A stretch of 64,000 bases of DNA. Origin: Lutibacter agarilyticus (GTDB taxonomy: Bacteria; Bacteroidota; Bacteroidia; Flavobacteriales; Flavobacteriaceae). Made by a program: the position numbers and the translations under genes. Location: positions 248,001 to 312,000 of the forward strand of contig NZ_FZNT01000002.1 in the NCBI RefSeq assembly GCF_900188235.1, given 5' to 3'. The notes below the pieces were generated by a model. That model did no database searches, was not told where the DNA came from, and saw only the letters and a program-made list of their open reading frames with translations. Of the stretch, positions 43,700-54,014 are shown piece after piece (the first letter of the stretch is position 1; each line of letters opens with the position of its first letter).

Positions 43700-46600
43700 T
43701 TAAACTGCTTCAACAGTAATTTCTTCATTAATATAAACCAATAGTTTTTCAGAAATTTGATACTGTAAGCTTTCCAATACTTGAGCATATTCATTCACTT
43801 GATACCTGTGTTTTTTTTCTGGCTTTCCTGTTTTATAATCTATAATTGTTACTTTATTATCGTTAAAAACCAAACGATCTGGTATCACAATTTTTTTTTC
43901 AGAAGTTAAAATTTCACGTTCGTTAAAAACTACATTATTTTGATCAAAATATTGTGCTAATTTTTCATGAGTTACAATTTTAGTAACTAAAAAAACTATT
44001 TCGTCATAATAAGCTGAAGTAATAATTCCTTTAAACAAGTATTGTTTTACTACTTCAGAAATATCATTACTCGTTTTTATTTTTGATAAAATTTCATGAA
44101 TTAAATTACCATAAACTATCGCTTTTCCTTGTTCGGTATCCCAAAGCAATGATGAATTTGCAACGATAGCTATATTGTGATTTTTCCATGAATTGCTAAT
44201 AAATTGATGTTGCGTAGTATTTTTACTTTCTTCTTTTATTTCAAAGTTTCCTCTTTCAGGGTTTCCAAAGCTGTACACCAATTGTTCTGAGTTCCATAAA
44301 TTTTGACTTTTTAAATAGTTGATAAAAAGTCCAGATGTGAATTTTAAATTTTCTTCAGAAGTACTTTTTGAAATTTTTAATTTTGTAACCACATATAATT
44401 GCTCAACCGCTCTGGTTAGCGCAACATATAAAATATTGTAATTATCTAACTCTAGCTCTTCTTTTCTTTCGTCAAACAATTGAATTCCTTGTTCGCCTAT
44501 GTAATTTAGTTTATTGCTGTAACTTACAAGTAACGACTTTAAATTGCTTGTTTCGCTTTTATAAGAATACCAAACTTTTGGATCAATTTGATTGTAAATA
44601 TCAATATCATACGGATAAATTACAATAGGAAATTCCAAACCTTTTGACTTGTGAATGGTCATAATTCGTACTGCATTTTTAGCTTCAGGAGCAACAATAC
44701 TTAACTTGTCTTTTTTTAGTTCCCAATACTCTAAAAAACCACCTATTGAGACCTGCTTTTTTTGTTGATATTCAAAAACTACATCTAAAAAGAATTGAAC
44801 ATTTGAGTCTGATTCGTTTATCAATTGAAAACTACGAATGCAATACTCTATACTTTCGTAAAATGGACTTTGAACAAATTCGTTGTAATTAAACATGATA
44901 TTGAACTTCCTCAATTCTTCAAAAAATGGCTGATTTTCTAGGTGTACAAATTCGTTTAAAAAATGATGTTTATCTTCAGTGATTTCTAGCTTTTCATATA
45001 AATAATACAAAAGCTGTACCTTGAATTCTTTATTCAACGGGTTTTGAATTACATTCAATAGATTGATGATAAAATCTACCTTCGGACTGTTTTTTAACAG
45101 CAGTGTTTCCGACGAAATAATTTCAATTCCTTGTTCTGTTAAATAATCGGCAACTTCAACTCCTTGTTTTTTTGTTCTCACCAATACGCATACTTCATTT
45201 TTTTGAAATTTAGGATCGAGATTATCAATAATTCCAAATACTTTTTTTGGAAATAAAAGTGCTTTTTCTTCTGCATCATCAACCTCTTCAACAAAGTCTA
45301 TTTGCACATAACCACCTTCATTTGAGTTTAGTTTTTGATTGTTTCCTTCAGCATATAAATTACGATAGGCTTCGTTTCCTAAAAATTGTGAAATATGTGT
45401 AAAAAAAGCATTATTGAAGTTGATTACTTCGCTAAAACTCCTAAAATTCGTCCCTAAATTTGAAACTTCTTTTTCAACATAAAAAGGTTTTCCTTTAGCG
45501 TCTTTATTAGAAAGTTCTATAAATTGCTCTGCTTTTCCGCCTCGCCAACGGTAAATCGATTGCTTTGCATCGCCCACCAACAACAACTTCCCTTTTTCAC
45601 CCAAATCATTTTCAGAAGTAATTGCATTTTCAACCAACGGAATTAAATTTTGCCATTGCAATACTGAAGTATCTTGCATTTCATCAATAAAATAATAGCG
45701 AAATTTCTCCCCAATTCGCTCATAAATAAATGGTGCTGGTTCGTCTTTTATGGTATCACTAATTAGCTGATTAAATTCAACGTTTAGCAATATATTATTT
45801 TCTTGTTTTATGTCTTGTAAAGCATTGTTTATGTGACTTAAAACAGCTAACGGAATTAAGCTATTCAAAAATAAATCGTTCAATGTTTTTTTCTGAAATA
45901 AAACTTCTGATTGGTTGTATAAATTCAGCAACTCAGGTACAGCTTCATCAATAGCAGATTTAATGGCATCAGATTTAGATTTTGAATAAAAAGTTCCTTC
46001 TTCAATTCGTTCCTTTAATTTTCCTTGATCAAAAAACTTTGCTTTTTTATAATCGGAAGCTAATTGCTGAAAGTGCTTTGGAATTAACGAATAATAAAAA
46101 TCTTTATCTGCAACTCCCGTGTTTTGAATAATTTCTAGGCCTTCTTCTCCAATAGTTTTAAAAGCAGCTGCTATATTTTTATTTTCGGTTACAAGTTGTT
46201 GCTTTAAATTGGTGAATTCATCCTTAGGTATTTCAAGTAACGATTTTAAATATTTTCCGTGATTTTCGTTTAAAATAAGTTTGGCAAATTTTTTAAGATC
46301 TAACGAAATATCCCACGATTTATCATCGTCTAATTTTTCAATAGCATAACTTACCAAAGCCGAAGTTAGCTCTTTACTTTCTCCTATTTTTGAAATTACA
46401 ATATCAACCGCTTCGTTCAATAAACTTTCGGTATCCATTTCAACTTCCGAATTCAAAGGAAGATCTAAATCATACGCAAAAGTTCTTATTAATTTATGTG
46501 TAAAACTATCAATGGTAGTAATATTAAATGCCGAATAATTTTGCAAAATGGCATTTAAAACAATTTTTGATCTGCTAAAAATAACCGCTTCGGTTAAATT

Positions 46601-46846
46601 GGTTTCTTCACAAATTATTGGAAGCATGTTATTCTGCTTTTTTAGCGAAAAATCTTGCAAATTTTCAATAACACGCTCTTTCATTTCACCCGCGGCTTTA
46701 TTTGTAAATGTAACGGCTAAAATTTGTTGAAATTTATAAGCACTATCGCTTGATAGCAGTATTTTTAAAAATTCTTTTACTAAGGTAAATGTTTTTCCGC
46801 TTCCGGCAGAAGCATTGTATATTTGATAAGATGCTGAATTTTGCAT
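43700..46846 (-). CDS. addA: AddA-like UvrD helicase/exonuclease
   Basis: The 1048-residue SF1A helicase-nuclease has Walker A NASAGSGKT (11-19), motif II FIDEMQD, motif III GDAKQSIYRWRGG, motif V/VI regions (TIHKSKGLEFP and LYVALTRA), and a C-terminal PD-(D/E)XK domain with IPDRLVFNDNKVTIIDYKTGKP. This is the AddA architecture. It should pair with the AddB-like protein at 36655. The two genes are on the same strand but split by OmpA1, OmpA2 and kbl. Confidence 0.92.
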   Translation of the reverse strand: MQNSASYQIYNASAGSGKTFTLVKEFLKILLSSDSAYKFQQILAVTFTNKAAGEMKERVIENLQDFSLKKQNNMLPIICEETNLTEAVIFSRSKIVLNAILQNYSAFNITTIDSFTHKLIRTFAYDLDLPLNSEVEMDTESLLNEAVDIVISKIGESKELTSALVSYAIEKLDDDKSWDISLDLKKFAKLILNENHGKYLKSLLEIPKDEFTNLKQQLVTENKNIAAAFKTIGEEGLEIIQNTGVADKDFYYSLIPKHFQQLASDYKKAKFFDQGKLKERIEEGTFYSKSKSDAIKSAIDEAVPELLNLYNQSEVLFQKKTLNDLFLNSLIPLAVLSHINNALQDIKQENNILLNVEFNQLISDTIKDEPAPFIYERIGEKFRYYFIDEMQDTSVLQWQNLIPLVENAITSENDLGEKGKLLLVGDAKQSIYRWRGGKAEQFIELSNKDAKGKPFYVEKEVSNLGTNFRSFSEVINFNNAFFTHISQFLGNEAYRNLYAEGNNQKLNSNEGGYVQIDFVEEVDDAEEKALLFPKKVFGIIDNLDPKFQKNEVCVLVRTKKQGVEVADYLTEQGIEIISSETLLLKNSPKVDFIINLLNVIQNPLNKEFKVQLLYYLYEKLEITEDKHHFLNEFVHLENQPFFEELRKFNIMFNYNEFVQSPFYESIEYCIRSFQLINESDSNVQFFLDVVFEYQQKKQVSIGGFLEYWELKKDKLSIVAPEAKNAVRIMTIHKSKGLEFPIVIYPYDIDIYNQIDPKVWYSYKSETSNLKSLLVSYSNKLNYIGEQGIQLFDERKEELELDNYNILYVALTRAVEQLYVVTKLKISKSTSEENLKFTSGLFINYLKSQNLWNSEQLVYSFGNPERGNFEIKEESKNTTQHQFISNSWKNHNIAIVANSSLLWDTEQGKAIVYGNLIHEILSKIKTSNDISEVVKQYLFKGIITSAYYDEIVFLVTKIVTHEKLAQYFDQNNVVFNEREILTSEKKIVIPDRLVFNDNKVTIIDYKTGKPEKKHRYQVNEYAQVLESLQYQISEKLLVYINEEITVEAV

Positions 46847-46991
46847 TGTAAAAATTTAGAATGCAAGTTAGTAAAATATACGATTTTAACGTGTGATTTA
46901 ATTGCAGTTTCTATACGAATAATTTTTACCTGAATTTAGCTTACAAACCAAACTTAAACCATGATAAAAATGAGACATTATCTAAAACTTG

Positions 46992-47432
46992 CTATCGATT
47001 AATTTTATCTACTTTTTTAATTGCAGCTTTAAAATCATCTATATCTGGTTCAATTAAAAAGAAATCTATGGCTGCTTTTACAACCTCTCTCGCAGTATCA
47101 ATAGGAAACCCCAAACCAACGGCAATTCTATCCATAATAGAAGTTTTATCTATGGTTGGGTTTTTATCAATAAACATCATTTTTGTTAAATCGTATAAGC
47201 GCTCTAAACGATCCTCATAACTCACAGGTGGGTTTACAGGATAATTGGCTGGATTTTTTAAAATATCCTTGAATTCAGTTTTAGAAATATCTAGCCTTTT
47301 CGCCAATCTTTTCAATAATTCATACTCATCGGCGTCAATTATTTTATCCAATAATGCAAGTCTAACAATATTCGCAAAGTGCCCCTTATTTTCTTCGTGT
47401 AATCCTGATGGATATAAATCTGAAATTGTCAT
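46992..47432 (-). CDS. TerB-like protein
   Basis: A 146-residue helical protein related to the TerB/tellurite-resistance fold: HFANIVRLALLDKIIDADEYELLKRLAKRLDISKTEF is a typical TerB metal-binding helix pair (acidic residues at DADE). TerB-like proteins in flavobacteria commonly stand alone, so tellurite resistance is not implied. It is 59 bp from the mfd promoter on the other strand. Confidence 0.8.
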   Translation of the reverse strand: MTISDLYPSGLHEENKGHFANIVRLALLDKIIDADEYELLKRLAKRLDISKTEFKDILKNPANYPVNPPVSYEDRLERLYDLTKMMFIDKNPTIDKTSIMDRIAVGLGFPIDTAREVVKAAIDFFLIEPDIDDFKAAIKKVDKINR

Positions 47433-47487
47433 AACTTTTAAAATTTAAATTCTTCCTTATAAATTTAAGGAATTATTGTTAATTTTT

Positions 47488-47516
47488 TTTGCTTTTTTAT
47501 TAAAATGCTACCTTTG
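47488..47516 (+). promoter_or_regulatory. mfd promoter
   Basis: TTTG (47488-47491), a 17-bp spacer and TACCTTTG (47509-47516) match the Bacteroidota consensus. The presumed TTG start codons (47524 or 47533) are only 7 or 16 nt away, implying almost no leader. Confidence 0.6.
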
Positions 47517-47523
47517 ACAAAAT

Positions 47524-50500
47524 TTGAAGTTTTTGAGTAAGCAAAATATTTTAAAAAGTTACGAGCAATTGGTTCAAAAAAAACAATTAGCTCAATTATT
47601 ATCAAAAGACAAACACCATTTTCAAATCTCGAATTTGGTTGGATCTTCATTGTCTTTTGTTGTTTCTGAAAGCTTTAAAGAAACCGAAAAACCATTCCTT
47701 TTAATTTTTAATGATAAAGAGGAAGCTGCCTATTATTTAAACGACTTAGAGCAGCTAATTGGCGAAAAAGATGTCCTTTTTTATCCAGGATCGTATAGAA
47801 GACCTTATCAAATTGAAGAAGTTGACAACGCCAATGTGTTGTTGCGCTCTGAAGTTTTAAATCGAATCAATTCGCGCAAAAAACCTGCAGTTATTGTAAC
47901 GTATCCTGATGCCTTGTTTGAACAAGTGGTTACCAAAGCCGAATTGAACCGAAACACGTTAAAAATTGCTGTTGACGATAATTTAAGTCTAGATTTTGTA
48001 AATGAAGTGCTGTTTGAATACAAATTCAACAGGGTAGATTTTGTAAGTGAACCTGGTGAATTTTCTGTTCGTGGTGGAATTATTGATGTGTTTTCGTTTT
48101 CGCACGACGAACCTTACAGAATAGAATTTTTTGGTGATGATGTAGATAGCATCAGAACTTTTGATGTTGAAACACAACTTTCAACTGAAAAATTGACCAA
48201 AATTAGCATAATGCCTAATGTTGAAGACAAAACATTAGATGAAAAACGAGAAAGTTTTCTAAAATATATTTCTTCAAAAACAGTCGTTTTTACCAAAAAT
48301 TTAGATGTACTTTCAAACAGATTAGACAAACTTTTTCGCAAAGCTACAGAAACTTTTAAAGAACTTTCAACCGCTATAAATCACGCAGAGCCTGTTGAGC
48401 TTTTTTGCCACGGCGAATTGATAAAAAAACAACTCAACGATTTTACCAGTGTTGAAATTTTAAATGCACATCATACAGAACTCGATTCAAAAACAACTCA
48501 AAAAATACTAAAAAACAGCTCAAAAGAAGTGGTGGTTTTCAACACAAAACCGCAACCCTCATTTAATAAACAATTTGATTTATTAATTGAGAATTTACAA
48601 CAAAATACCGAAAAAGGGTTTACCAATTATTTGTTTTGTGATTCGCAAAAACAAGCCGAACGATTTCATGATATTTTTAATGAAGTAGAACAAACAGTAA
48701 CCTACGAAACCATTGTTTTTCCTTTATATCAAGGATTTATTGATCTTGAAAATGAAATAGTTTGTTATACAGACCATCAAATATTTGAGCGTTACCATAA
48801 ATTCAGATTAAAAAATGGTTATGCTAAAAAGCAGTCCATTTCTTTAAAAGAATTAACCAATCTTGAAATTGGCGATTACGTGACGCACATAGATCACGGA
48901 ATTGGAAAATTTGGCGGACTTCAAAAAATAGATGTTGAAGGCAAAAAACAGGAAGCTATTAAATTAATGTATGACGATCGTGATATTTTATACATTAGCA
49001 TTCACTCGTTACATAAAATTTCAAAATACGCTGGTAAAGATGGTAAACCTCCTAAAGTTTACAAATTAGGATCTCCGGCTTGGAAAACATTAAAGCAAAA
49101 AACAAAAACACGCATTCGTCATATTGCCTACAATTTAATTGAATTGTATGCCAAACGTAAAATGCAAAAAGGGTTTCAATACCAACCCGATAGTTATTTA
49201 CAACATGAGTTAGAGGCTAGCTTTTTATACGAAGACACACCTGATCAATCATCTTCAACCCAAGATGTGAAAAATGATATGGAAAGCGAACAACCTATGG
49301 ATCGATTGGTTTGTGGAGATGTTGGTTTTGGAAAAACAGAAGTTGCTATTAGAGCTGCTTTTAAAGCTGTTGATAACGGAAAACAAGTGGCTATTTTAGT
49401 ACCAACCACCATTTTAGCTTTTCAACATTTTAAAACCTTTAGTGAACGTTTAAAAGATTTCCCTGTAACTGTTGATTATTTAAACCGTTTTAGAACGGCT
49501 AGTCAAAGAAAAGGTGTATTAGCAGGTTTAGAAGACGGATCAATTGATATTGTAATTGGTACACATCAACTAACAAATGCAGCAATTAAATACAAAGATT
49601 TAGGCTTGTTAATTGTTGATGAAGAACAAAAATTTGGAGTTGCCGTAAAAGACAAACTAAAAACCATTAAAGAAAATATTGATACGCTTACATTAACCGC
49701 AACACCAATTCCTAGAACCTTACAATTTTCGTTAATGGCAGCACGTGATTTATCGGTAATAAGTACACCACCGCCAAACCGTGTTCCTATTGAAAGTCAT
49801 GTAATTCGTTTTTCAGAAGAAAATATAAGAGATGCTATTCGGTATGAAATTCAACGTGGCGGACAAGTATTTTTTATTCATAACCGAATTGAAAATATTA
49901 AAGAAGTTGCCGGTTTATTACAACGTTTGGTTCCTGATGCTAAAATTGGCATTGGTCACGGACAAATGGAAGGTAAAAAGCTTGAAAACTTAATGCTTTC
50001 GTTCATCAATAATGAATTTGACGTATTGGTTTCAACCACAATTATTGAAAGTGGTTTAGATGTTCCAAATGCAAACACCATTTTTATAAATAATGCCAAC
50101 AACTTTGGATTGTCTGATTTACACCAAATGCGAGGACGTGTTGGTAGATCTAACAAAAAAGCCTTTTGTTATTTTATAACGCCGCCTTATCATATGATGA
50201 CGGATGATGCGCGTAAAAGAATTGAAGCTATTTCATTATTTACAGATTTAGGGAGCGGAATTAACATTGCCATGAAAGATTTAGAAATTCGTGGTGCAGG
50301 TGATTTGTTAGGTGGAGAACAAAGTGGTTTTATAAACGATATTGGTTTTGATACGTATCAAAAAATACTTAGTGAAACTATTGAAGAACTAAAAGAAAAT
50401 GAGTTTAAGGAATTGTACAAAGGTGAAGCCGACAGCAAACCTAAAGAATATGTAAAAGATATTCAAATTGACACCGATTTTGAAATTTTATTTCCAGATG

Positions 50501-50910
50501 ATTATGTGAATGTAATTTCTGAACGGTTGAATTTATACAACCAATTAAGCGCACTAAAAACAGAAGAAGAATTACATACGTTTGAAACTGAAATTATTGA
50601 CCGTTTTGGAGAGTTCCCAGCACAGGTTGACGATTTATTAGACAGTGTTCGTATTAAATGGATTGCCAAACATTTAGGAATTGAACGCATTATTTTAAAG
50701 AAAAAAAGAATGCTTTGTTATTTTATTTCAGATCAACAAAGCGAATTTTACAATACGCAAATTTTTAAGAATGTTATTAATTACACAACTAGCAATCCTA
50801 CAACCTGCGTTATGAAAGAAAAAGAAACTAAAAACGGCTTGCGTTTATTGTTGACATTTATTCACATAGATTCTATAAAAAAAGCATTAGAAATACTTCA
50901 AAAAATATAA
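47524..50910 (+). CDS. mfd: Transcription-repair coupling factor
   Basis: This 1128-residue protein removes RNA polymerase stalled at damage and recruits UvrA. The UvrB-homology region (about 30-280) is followed by the RNAP-interacting domain (about 440-500, IGDYVTHIDHGIGKFGG) and a RecG-like SF2 translocase with GDVGFGKTEVA (about 598-608), VDEEQKFGV, TATPIPRTLQ and MRGRVGRS. A C-terminal TRCF domain completes it. No ATG opens the frame; TTG at 47524 or, more like homologues (xSKQNILKSYE), TTG at 47533 must be used. Confidence 0.97.
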   Translation: MKFLSKQNILKSYEQLVQKKQLAQLLSKDKHHFQISNLVGSSLSFVVSESFKETEKPFLLIFNDKEEAAYYLNDLEQLIGEKDVLFYPGSYRRPYQIEEVDNANVLLRSEVLNRINSRKKPAVIVTYPDALFEQVVTKAELNRNTLKIAVDDNLSLDFVNEVLFEYKFNRVDFVSEPGEFSVRGGIIDVFSFSHDEPYRIEFFGDDVDSIRTFDVETQLSTEKLTKISIMPNVEDKTLDEKRESFLKYISSKTVVFTKNLDVLSNRLDKLFRKATETFKELSTAINHAEPVELFCHGELIKKQLNDFTSVEILNAHHTELDSKTTQKILKNSSKEVVVFNTKPQPSFNKQFDLLIENLQQNTEKGFTNYLFCDSQKQAERFHDIFNEVEQTVTYETIVFPLYQGFIDLENEIVCYTDHQIFERYHKFRLKNGYAKKQSISLKELTNLEIGDYVTHIDHGIGKFGGLQKIDVEGKKQEAIKLMYDDRDILYISIHSLHKISKYAGKDGKPPKVYKLGSPAWKTLKQKTKTRIRHIAYNLIELYAKRKMQKGFQYQPDSYLQHELEASFLYEDTPDQSSSTQDVKNDMESEQPMDRLVCGDVGFGKTEVAIRAAFKAVDNGKQVAILVPTTILAFQHFKTFSERLKDFPVTVDYLNRFRTASQRKGVLAGLEDGSIDIVIGTHQLTNAAIKYKDLGLLIVDEEQKFGVAVKDKLKTIKENIDTLTLTATPIPRTLQFSLMAARDLSVISTPPPNRVPIESHVIRFSEENIRDAIRYEIQRGGQVFFIHNRIENIKEVAGLLQRLVPDAKIGIGHGQMEGKKLENLMLSFINNEFDVLVSTTIIESGLDVPNANTIFINNANNFGLSDLHQMRGRVGRSNKKAFCYFITPPYHMMTDDARKRIEAISLFTDLGSGINIAMKDLEIRGAGDLLGGEQSGFINDIGFDTYQKILSETIEELKENEFKELYKGEADSKPKEYVKDIQIDTDFEILFPDDYVNVISERLNLYNQLSALKTEEELHTFETEIIDRFGEFPAQVDDLLDSVRIKWIAKHLGIERIILKKKRMLCYFISDQQSEFYNTQIFKNVINYTTSNPTTCVMKEKETKNGLRLLLTFIHIDSIKKALEILQKI

Positions 50911-51774
50911 ATGAAAAATACACATTTAAAACACCTTGTTGAATTAAACATTGCAATGATGTTTGTAAGCACTTCAGGTGTTTTAGGAAAGTTTATTGCA
51001 ATGCCTCCACCCTTAACAATTTGGTGGAGAAGCTTTTTAACAATTTTTTGTTTAGGAGCCTATATTTGGTACAAAAAAATAAACTTAAAAGTCCATTCAA
51101 AAAGAGATTTAACCACCATTTTAATAAGTGGTTTTTTTATGGGAGCCCATTGGATAACTTATTTTTACGCCTTAAAACTTTCAGGGGTAGCTATTGGAAT
51201 GTTGGCGATGTTTACCTACCCTATAATTACCGTTTTTTTAGAACCTATATTTTTTAAAACAAAGCTTGACTTAAAACATGTTTTTTTAGGCGGCTTGGTA
51301 CTGGTTGGTATTTACTTTTTAACTCCCGAGTTGACTATAGAAAACAATGTTTCTTTAGGAGTTTTATCAGGAATTGTTTCGGCTGTTTTTTATTCCATCA
51401 GAAATATTTTAATGAAAAAGAAAACTTCAAACTACCATGGTTCTATGCTAATGTTTTATCAAATGATTGTGATAACCATTTTATTAGTCCCTGTATTTTT
51501 TATTTTTGAAGCAAATCCATCAACAAATGATTGGCTTGGTTTAGCTGCTTTGGCATTGTTTACAACCGCCATTGGTCATACGCTTTTTGTATTAAGTATG
51601 AAGCATTTTTCTATAGGAACCATTAGTATTATAAGTAGCATACAACCTATTTACGGTATTTTATTTGGCATGTTATTTTTAAGTGAAATACCTGCTTCAA
51701 AAACCATTATTGGAGGATTTTTAATTCTTTCAACAGTTGTAATTGAAAGTTATTATTCACATAAAAACAGGTAA
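50911..51774 (+). CDS. EamA/DMT family transporter
   Basis: A 287-residue inner-membrane protein with ten predicted helices in two EamA repeats (PPLTIWWRSFLTIFCL and GVLSGIVSAVFYSIRNI are typical). It starts right after the mfd stop and is probably cotranscribed with it. The substrate is unknown. Confidence 0.93.
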   Translation: MKNTHLKHLVELNIAMMFVSTSGVLGKFIAMPPPLTIWWRSFLTIFCLGAYIWYKKINLKVHSKRDLTTILISGFFMGAHWITYFYALKLSGVAIGMLAMFTYPIITVFLEPIFFKTKLDLKHVFLGGLVLVGIYFLTPELTIENNVSLGVLSGIVSAVFYSIRNILMKKKTSNYHGSMLMFYQMIVITILLVPVFFIFEANPSTNDWLGLAALALFTTAIGHTLFVLSMKHFSIGTISIISSIQPIYGILFGMLFLSEIPASKTIIGGFLILSTVVIESYYSHKNR

Positions 51775-51780
51775 TTAATT

Positions 51781-52149
51781 ATGGAATTTTTTAGAATTAT
51801 CGACAAGCAAGTTACAGAAGAAATAATTCAAAATAAAATTACACCTGAAAATTTAGAACTTTTTACTGAAAGTATGTTCCTGCTTGAAAAAGTTAAAAAC
51901 AATTTTAGCGGCGCAACGCTTTGGGGTGGATTTTTAATTAGTTACGATCAAATTAAAGGCGGTATACGATTTGCTTTATTAGATTGCCCCAACGCATTAC
52001 AATGGACCATTACAACTGGTTTTTCTCCTGAAAGAACTAAAATTCTAATTCACGCCACCATAAATAGAACTCAAAAACCTTTAGATTTTATTAAGGAAGT
52101 GAATGAATTTTTAGATGAATGGGAAACAGGTTTAACTACTCAATTTTAA
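51781..52149 (+). CDS. Hypothetical protein
   Basis: A 122-residue cytoplasmic protein with no family I recognise. It has no signal peptide or membrane segment. It begins 6 bp after the EamA gene, probably in the mfd operon, and its stop overlaps the end of the HAD gene on the other strand by 4 bp. Confidence 0.7.
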   Translation: MEFFRIIDKQVTEEIIQNKITPENLELFTESMFLLEKVKNNFSGATLWGGFLISYDQIKGGIRFALLDCPNALQWTITTGFSPERTKILIHATINRTQKPLDFIKEVNEFLDEWETGLTTQF

Positions 52150-52742
52150 ACCGTAAATTTCATTTCAAAATAATCGTTCACATCAACAACCATCATACCT
52201 ACAGCTTCTGCAGCTTGAATTCCTAAAATTCCGTCTTCAAAAACCACACAATCTTTTGGAGCAACCCCCATTAATTCGGCACATTTTAAAAAGGTGTCTG
52301 GTGCTGGTTTAAAATTCATGACATCATCAGCGGTAATAATTGGATTAAAATAATGCTTCATCCCTAAAATAGATAAGGTTCTTTGCGCTCCAATTTGCGT
52401 ACTTCCTGTACCAATAGACATGGGTAATTTTCCGTGATATTTTCGAACAACATTGGTCACCACTTTAATTTCCTGTGTTTTGGTAACCAATTCTTTATAA
52501 ACTTTGGCTTTTGCTTTTCCAACCTCATCGGTATTCATATCAGTTCCAAACGATTCATTTAACTTTATAATAGTTGCTGCTTTTGGCATTCCGGTTAATG
52601 TTAAAAACAACTCTGGCGTAAAATCTATTCCAAAAGGAGCAACTGCAGTTCTCCAAGCTTCAAAATGACTTTGCATAGTATTTGCTACTGTTCCGTCTAA
52701 ATCAAAAATTAATCCTTTGGCTCTTTTTGGTATTTCAATCAT
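52146..52742 (-). CDS. HAD-family phosphatase (beta-phosphoglucomutase-like)
   Basis: The 198-residue protein has the HAD motifs FDLDGTVANT (near 13-22), SIGTGSTQIG (motif II Thr/Ser), and VFEDGILGIQAAEAVGM (motif IV acidic pair). The small helical cap places it with beta-phosphoglucomutase-type phosphatases; the substrate is probably a sugar phosphate. Confidence 0.92.
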   Translation of the reverse strand: MIEIPKRAKGLIFDLDGTVANTMQSHFEAWRTAVAPFGIDFTPELFLTLTGMPKAATIIKLNESFGTDMNTDEVGKAKAKVYKELVTKTQEIKVVTNVVRKYHGKLPMSIGTGSTQIGAQRTLSILGMKHYFNPIITADDVMNFKPAPDTFLKCAELMGVAPKDCVVFEDGILGIQAAEAVGMMVVDVNDYFEMKFTV

Positions 52743-52814
52743 AAAAAAAATTTAAGTATCAAAAATAGGCATAAAATTAACTTCAACATACGTTTTAACA
52801 ATAAGCTTTGTTAA

Positions 52815-53918
52815 TTAAATGGCCTCATACAATTTACCGGGCAAAGGTTTTACAACACCTTTCATTTCTAAATTGAACAAAATAGTGGTTGTTTGGTAAA
52901 TAGGTAGGTTACAATTTATTGAAATGATATCTAACAATTCTTTTCCATTTTCCATCAAAAAATCATAAATGAGTTGCTCTTTTTCATCTAACTCAACAAA
53001 TAATTTCTTTTGAATTGGAGCACTTACTTTTTTCTCTACATCCCAATTCAACATTTCAATTAAATCTGTTGCTGAAGTTAAAATTGCTGCCTTATTTCGT
53101 TTAATTAAATCGTTACACCCTTTGCTAAAACTATCTGTTGTTCTTCCAGGAACTGCAAAAACATCTCTACTATAAGAGTTTGCAATATCAGCGGTTACTA
53201 AAGAGCCTCCTTTATCAGCCGATTCAATAATAATAGTCGCTTCAGAAATTCCAGCAACAACCCTATTTCGTTTTAAAAAATTTTCACGAATTAAAACATC
53301 ATTATGCCAAAAATCAGTAAAAAAACCACCGTTTTTATGCATTTCTGAAATGTACTTTTTGTGTGATTTTGGATATACTTCTTCAAAACCATGCGCCAAT
53401 ACTCCAACAGTTGTTAGGTTGTTTTTAATGGCAGCTTTGTGAGCACAAATATCAACTCCGTAAGCAAATCCGCTTACAATAATAGGTTTGTACTGCGCAA
53501 TATCTGCAATAAGTTTCTCGCAAAAATCGCGACCATAACTAGTGATTTTTCGAGTTCCAACAATACTAATAATAGGTTGATTGGTTAATTCAAAATTTCC
53601 TTCTTTAAATAATAAAATAGGAGCATCAATACAATGTTTTAATTTTTCGGGATAATTAGCATCAGCAAAATACAAGGTTTCAATGGCATTTTTCTGAATA
53701 TAATTTAATTCCTTTTCGGCTGCTTTTAAGTTATTTTTGTCGAATAAATATTGCAGCGTACTTACACCAATACCGTTAATTTTTTCAAGGTTACTACGCT
53801 TCTCATTTAGTACATTTTTTGCACTTCCACAGTGAGCTATTAACTTTTTTGCGTTGATATCACCAACGCCTTTTACCCGTTGCAACGCCAAAACGTACAA
53901 CAATTCTTCTTCAAGCAT
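52815..53918 (-). CDS. dprA: DNA processing protein DprA
   Basis: A 367-residue protein that loads RecA on incoming single-stranded DNA in transformation. Helix-hairpin-helix-like N-terminus (VKGVGDINAKKLI, INGIGVSTL), the DprA Rossmann core (SIVGTRKITSYG, VSGFAYGVDICAHKAAI, VPGRTTDSFSKGCNDLI) and a C-terminal winged-helix-like domain are visible. It runs back to back with the HU-SPOR gene. Confidence 0.96.
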   Translation of the reverse strand: MLEEELLYVLALQRVKGVGDINAKKLIAHCGSAKNVLNEKRSNLEKINGIGVSTLQYLFDKNNLKAAEKELNYIQKNAIETLYFADANYPEKLKHCIDAPILLFKEGNFELTNQPIISIVGTRKITSYGRDFCEKLIADIAQYKPIIVSGFAYGVDICAHKAAIKNNLTTVGVLAHGFEEVYPKSHKKYISEMHKNGGFFTDFWHNDVLIRENFLKRNRVVAGISEATIIIESADKGGSLVTADIANSYSRDVFAVPGRTTDSFSKGCNDLIKRNKAAILTSATDLIEMLNWDVEKKVSAPIQKKLFVELDEKEQLIYDFLMENGKELLDIISINCNLPIYQTTTILFNLEMKGVVKPLPGKLYEAI

Positions 53919-54001
53919 ATTTTAACAATTTGAGTGTCAAGTTATAAAATTATTGTTAATAAAAAATAGGATAACTCTTTATTTTTAGATTGCTTTTCTC
54001 T

Positions 54002-54009
54002 TATATTTG
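54002..54009 (+). promoter_or_regulatory. -7 motif of the HU-SPOR gene
   Basis: TATATTTG ends 5 nt before the ATG at 54015, so transcripts would start at or next to the start codon. No good -33 element is visible. Confidence 0.4.
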
Positions 54010-54014
54010 TTTTG

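Noticed and set aside
46992-47432. Tellurite-resistance operon
   Set aside because: Only a TerB-like fold is present; no other ter genes are in the window.
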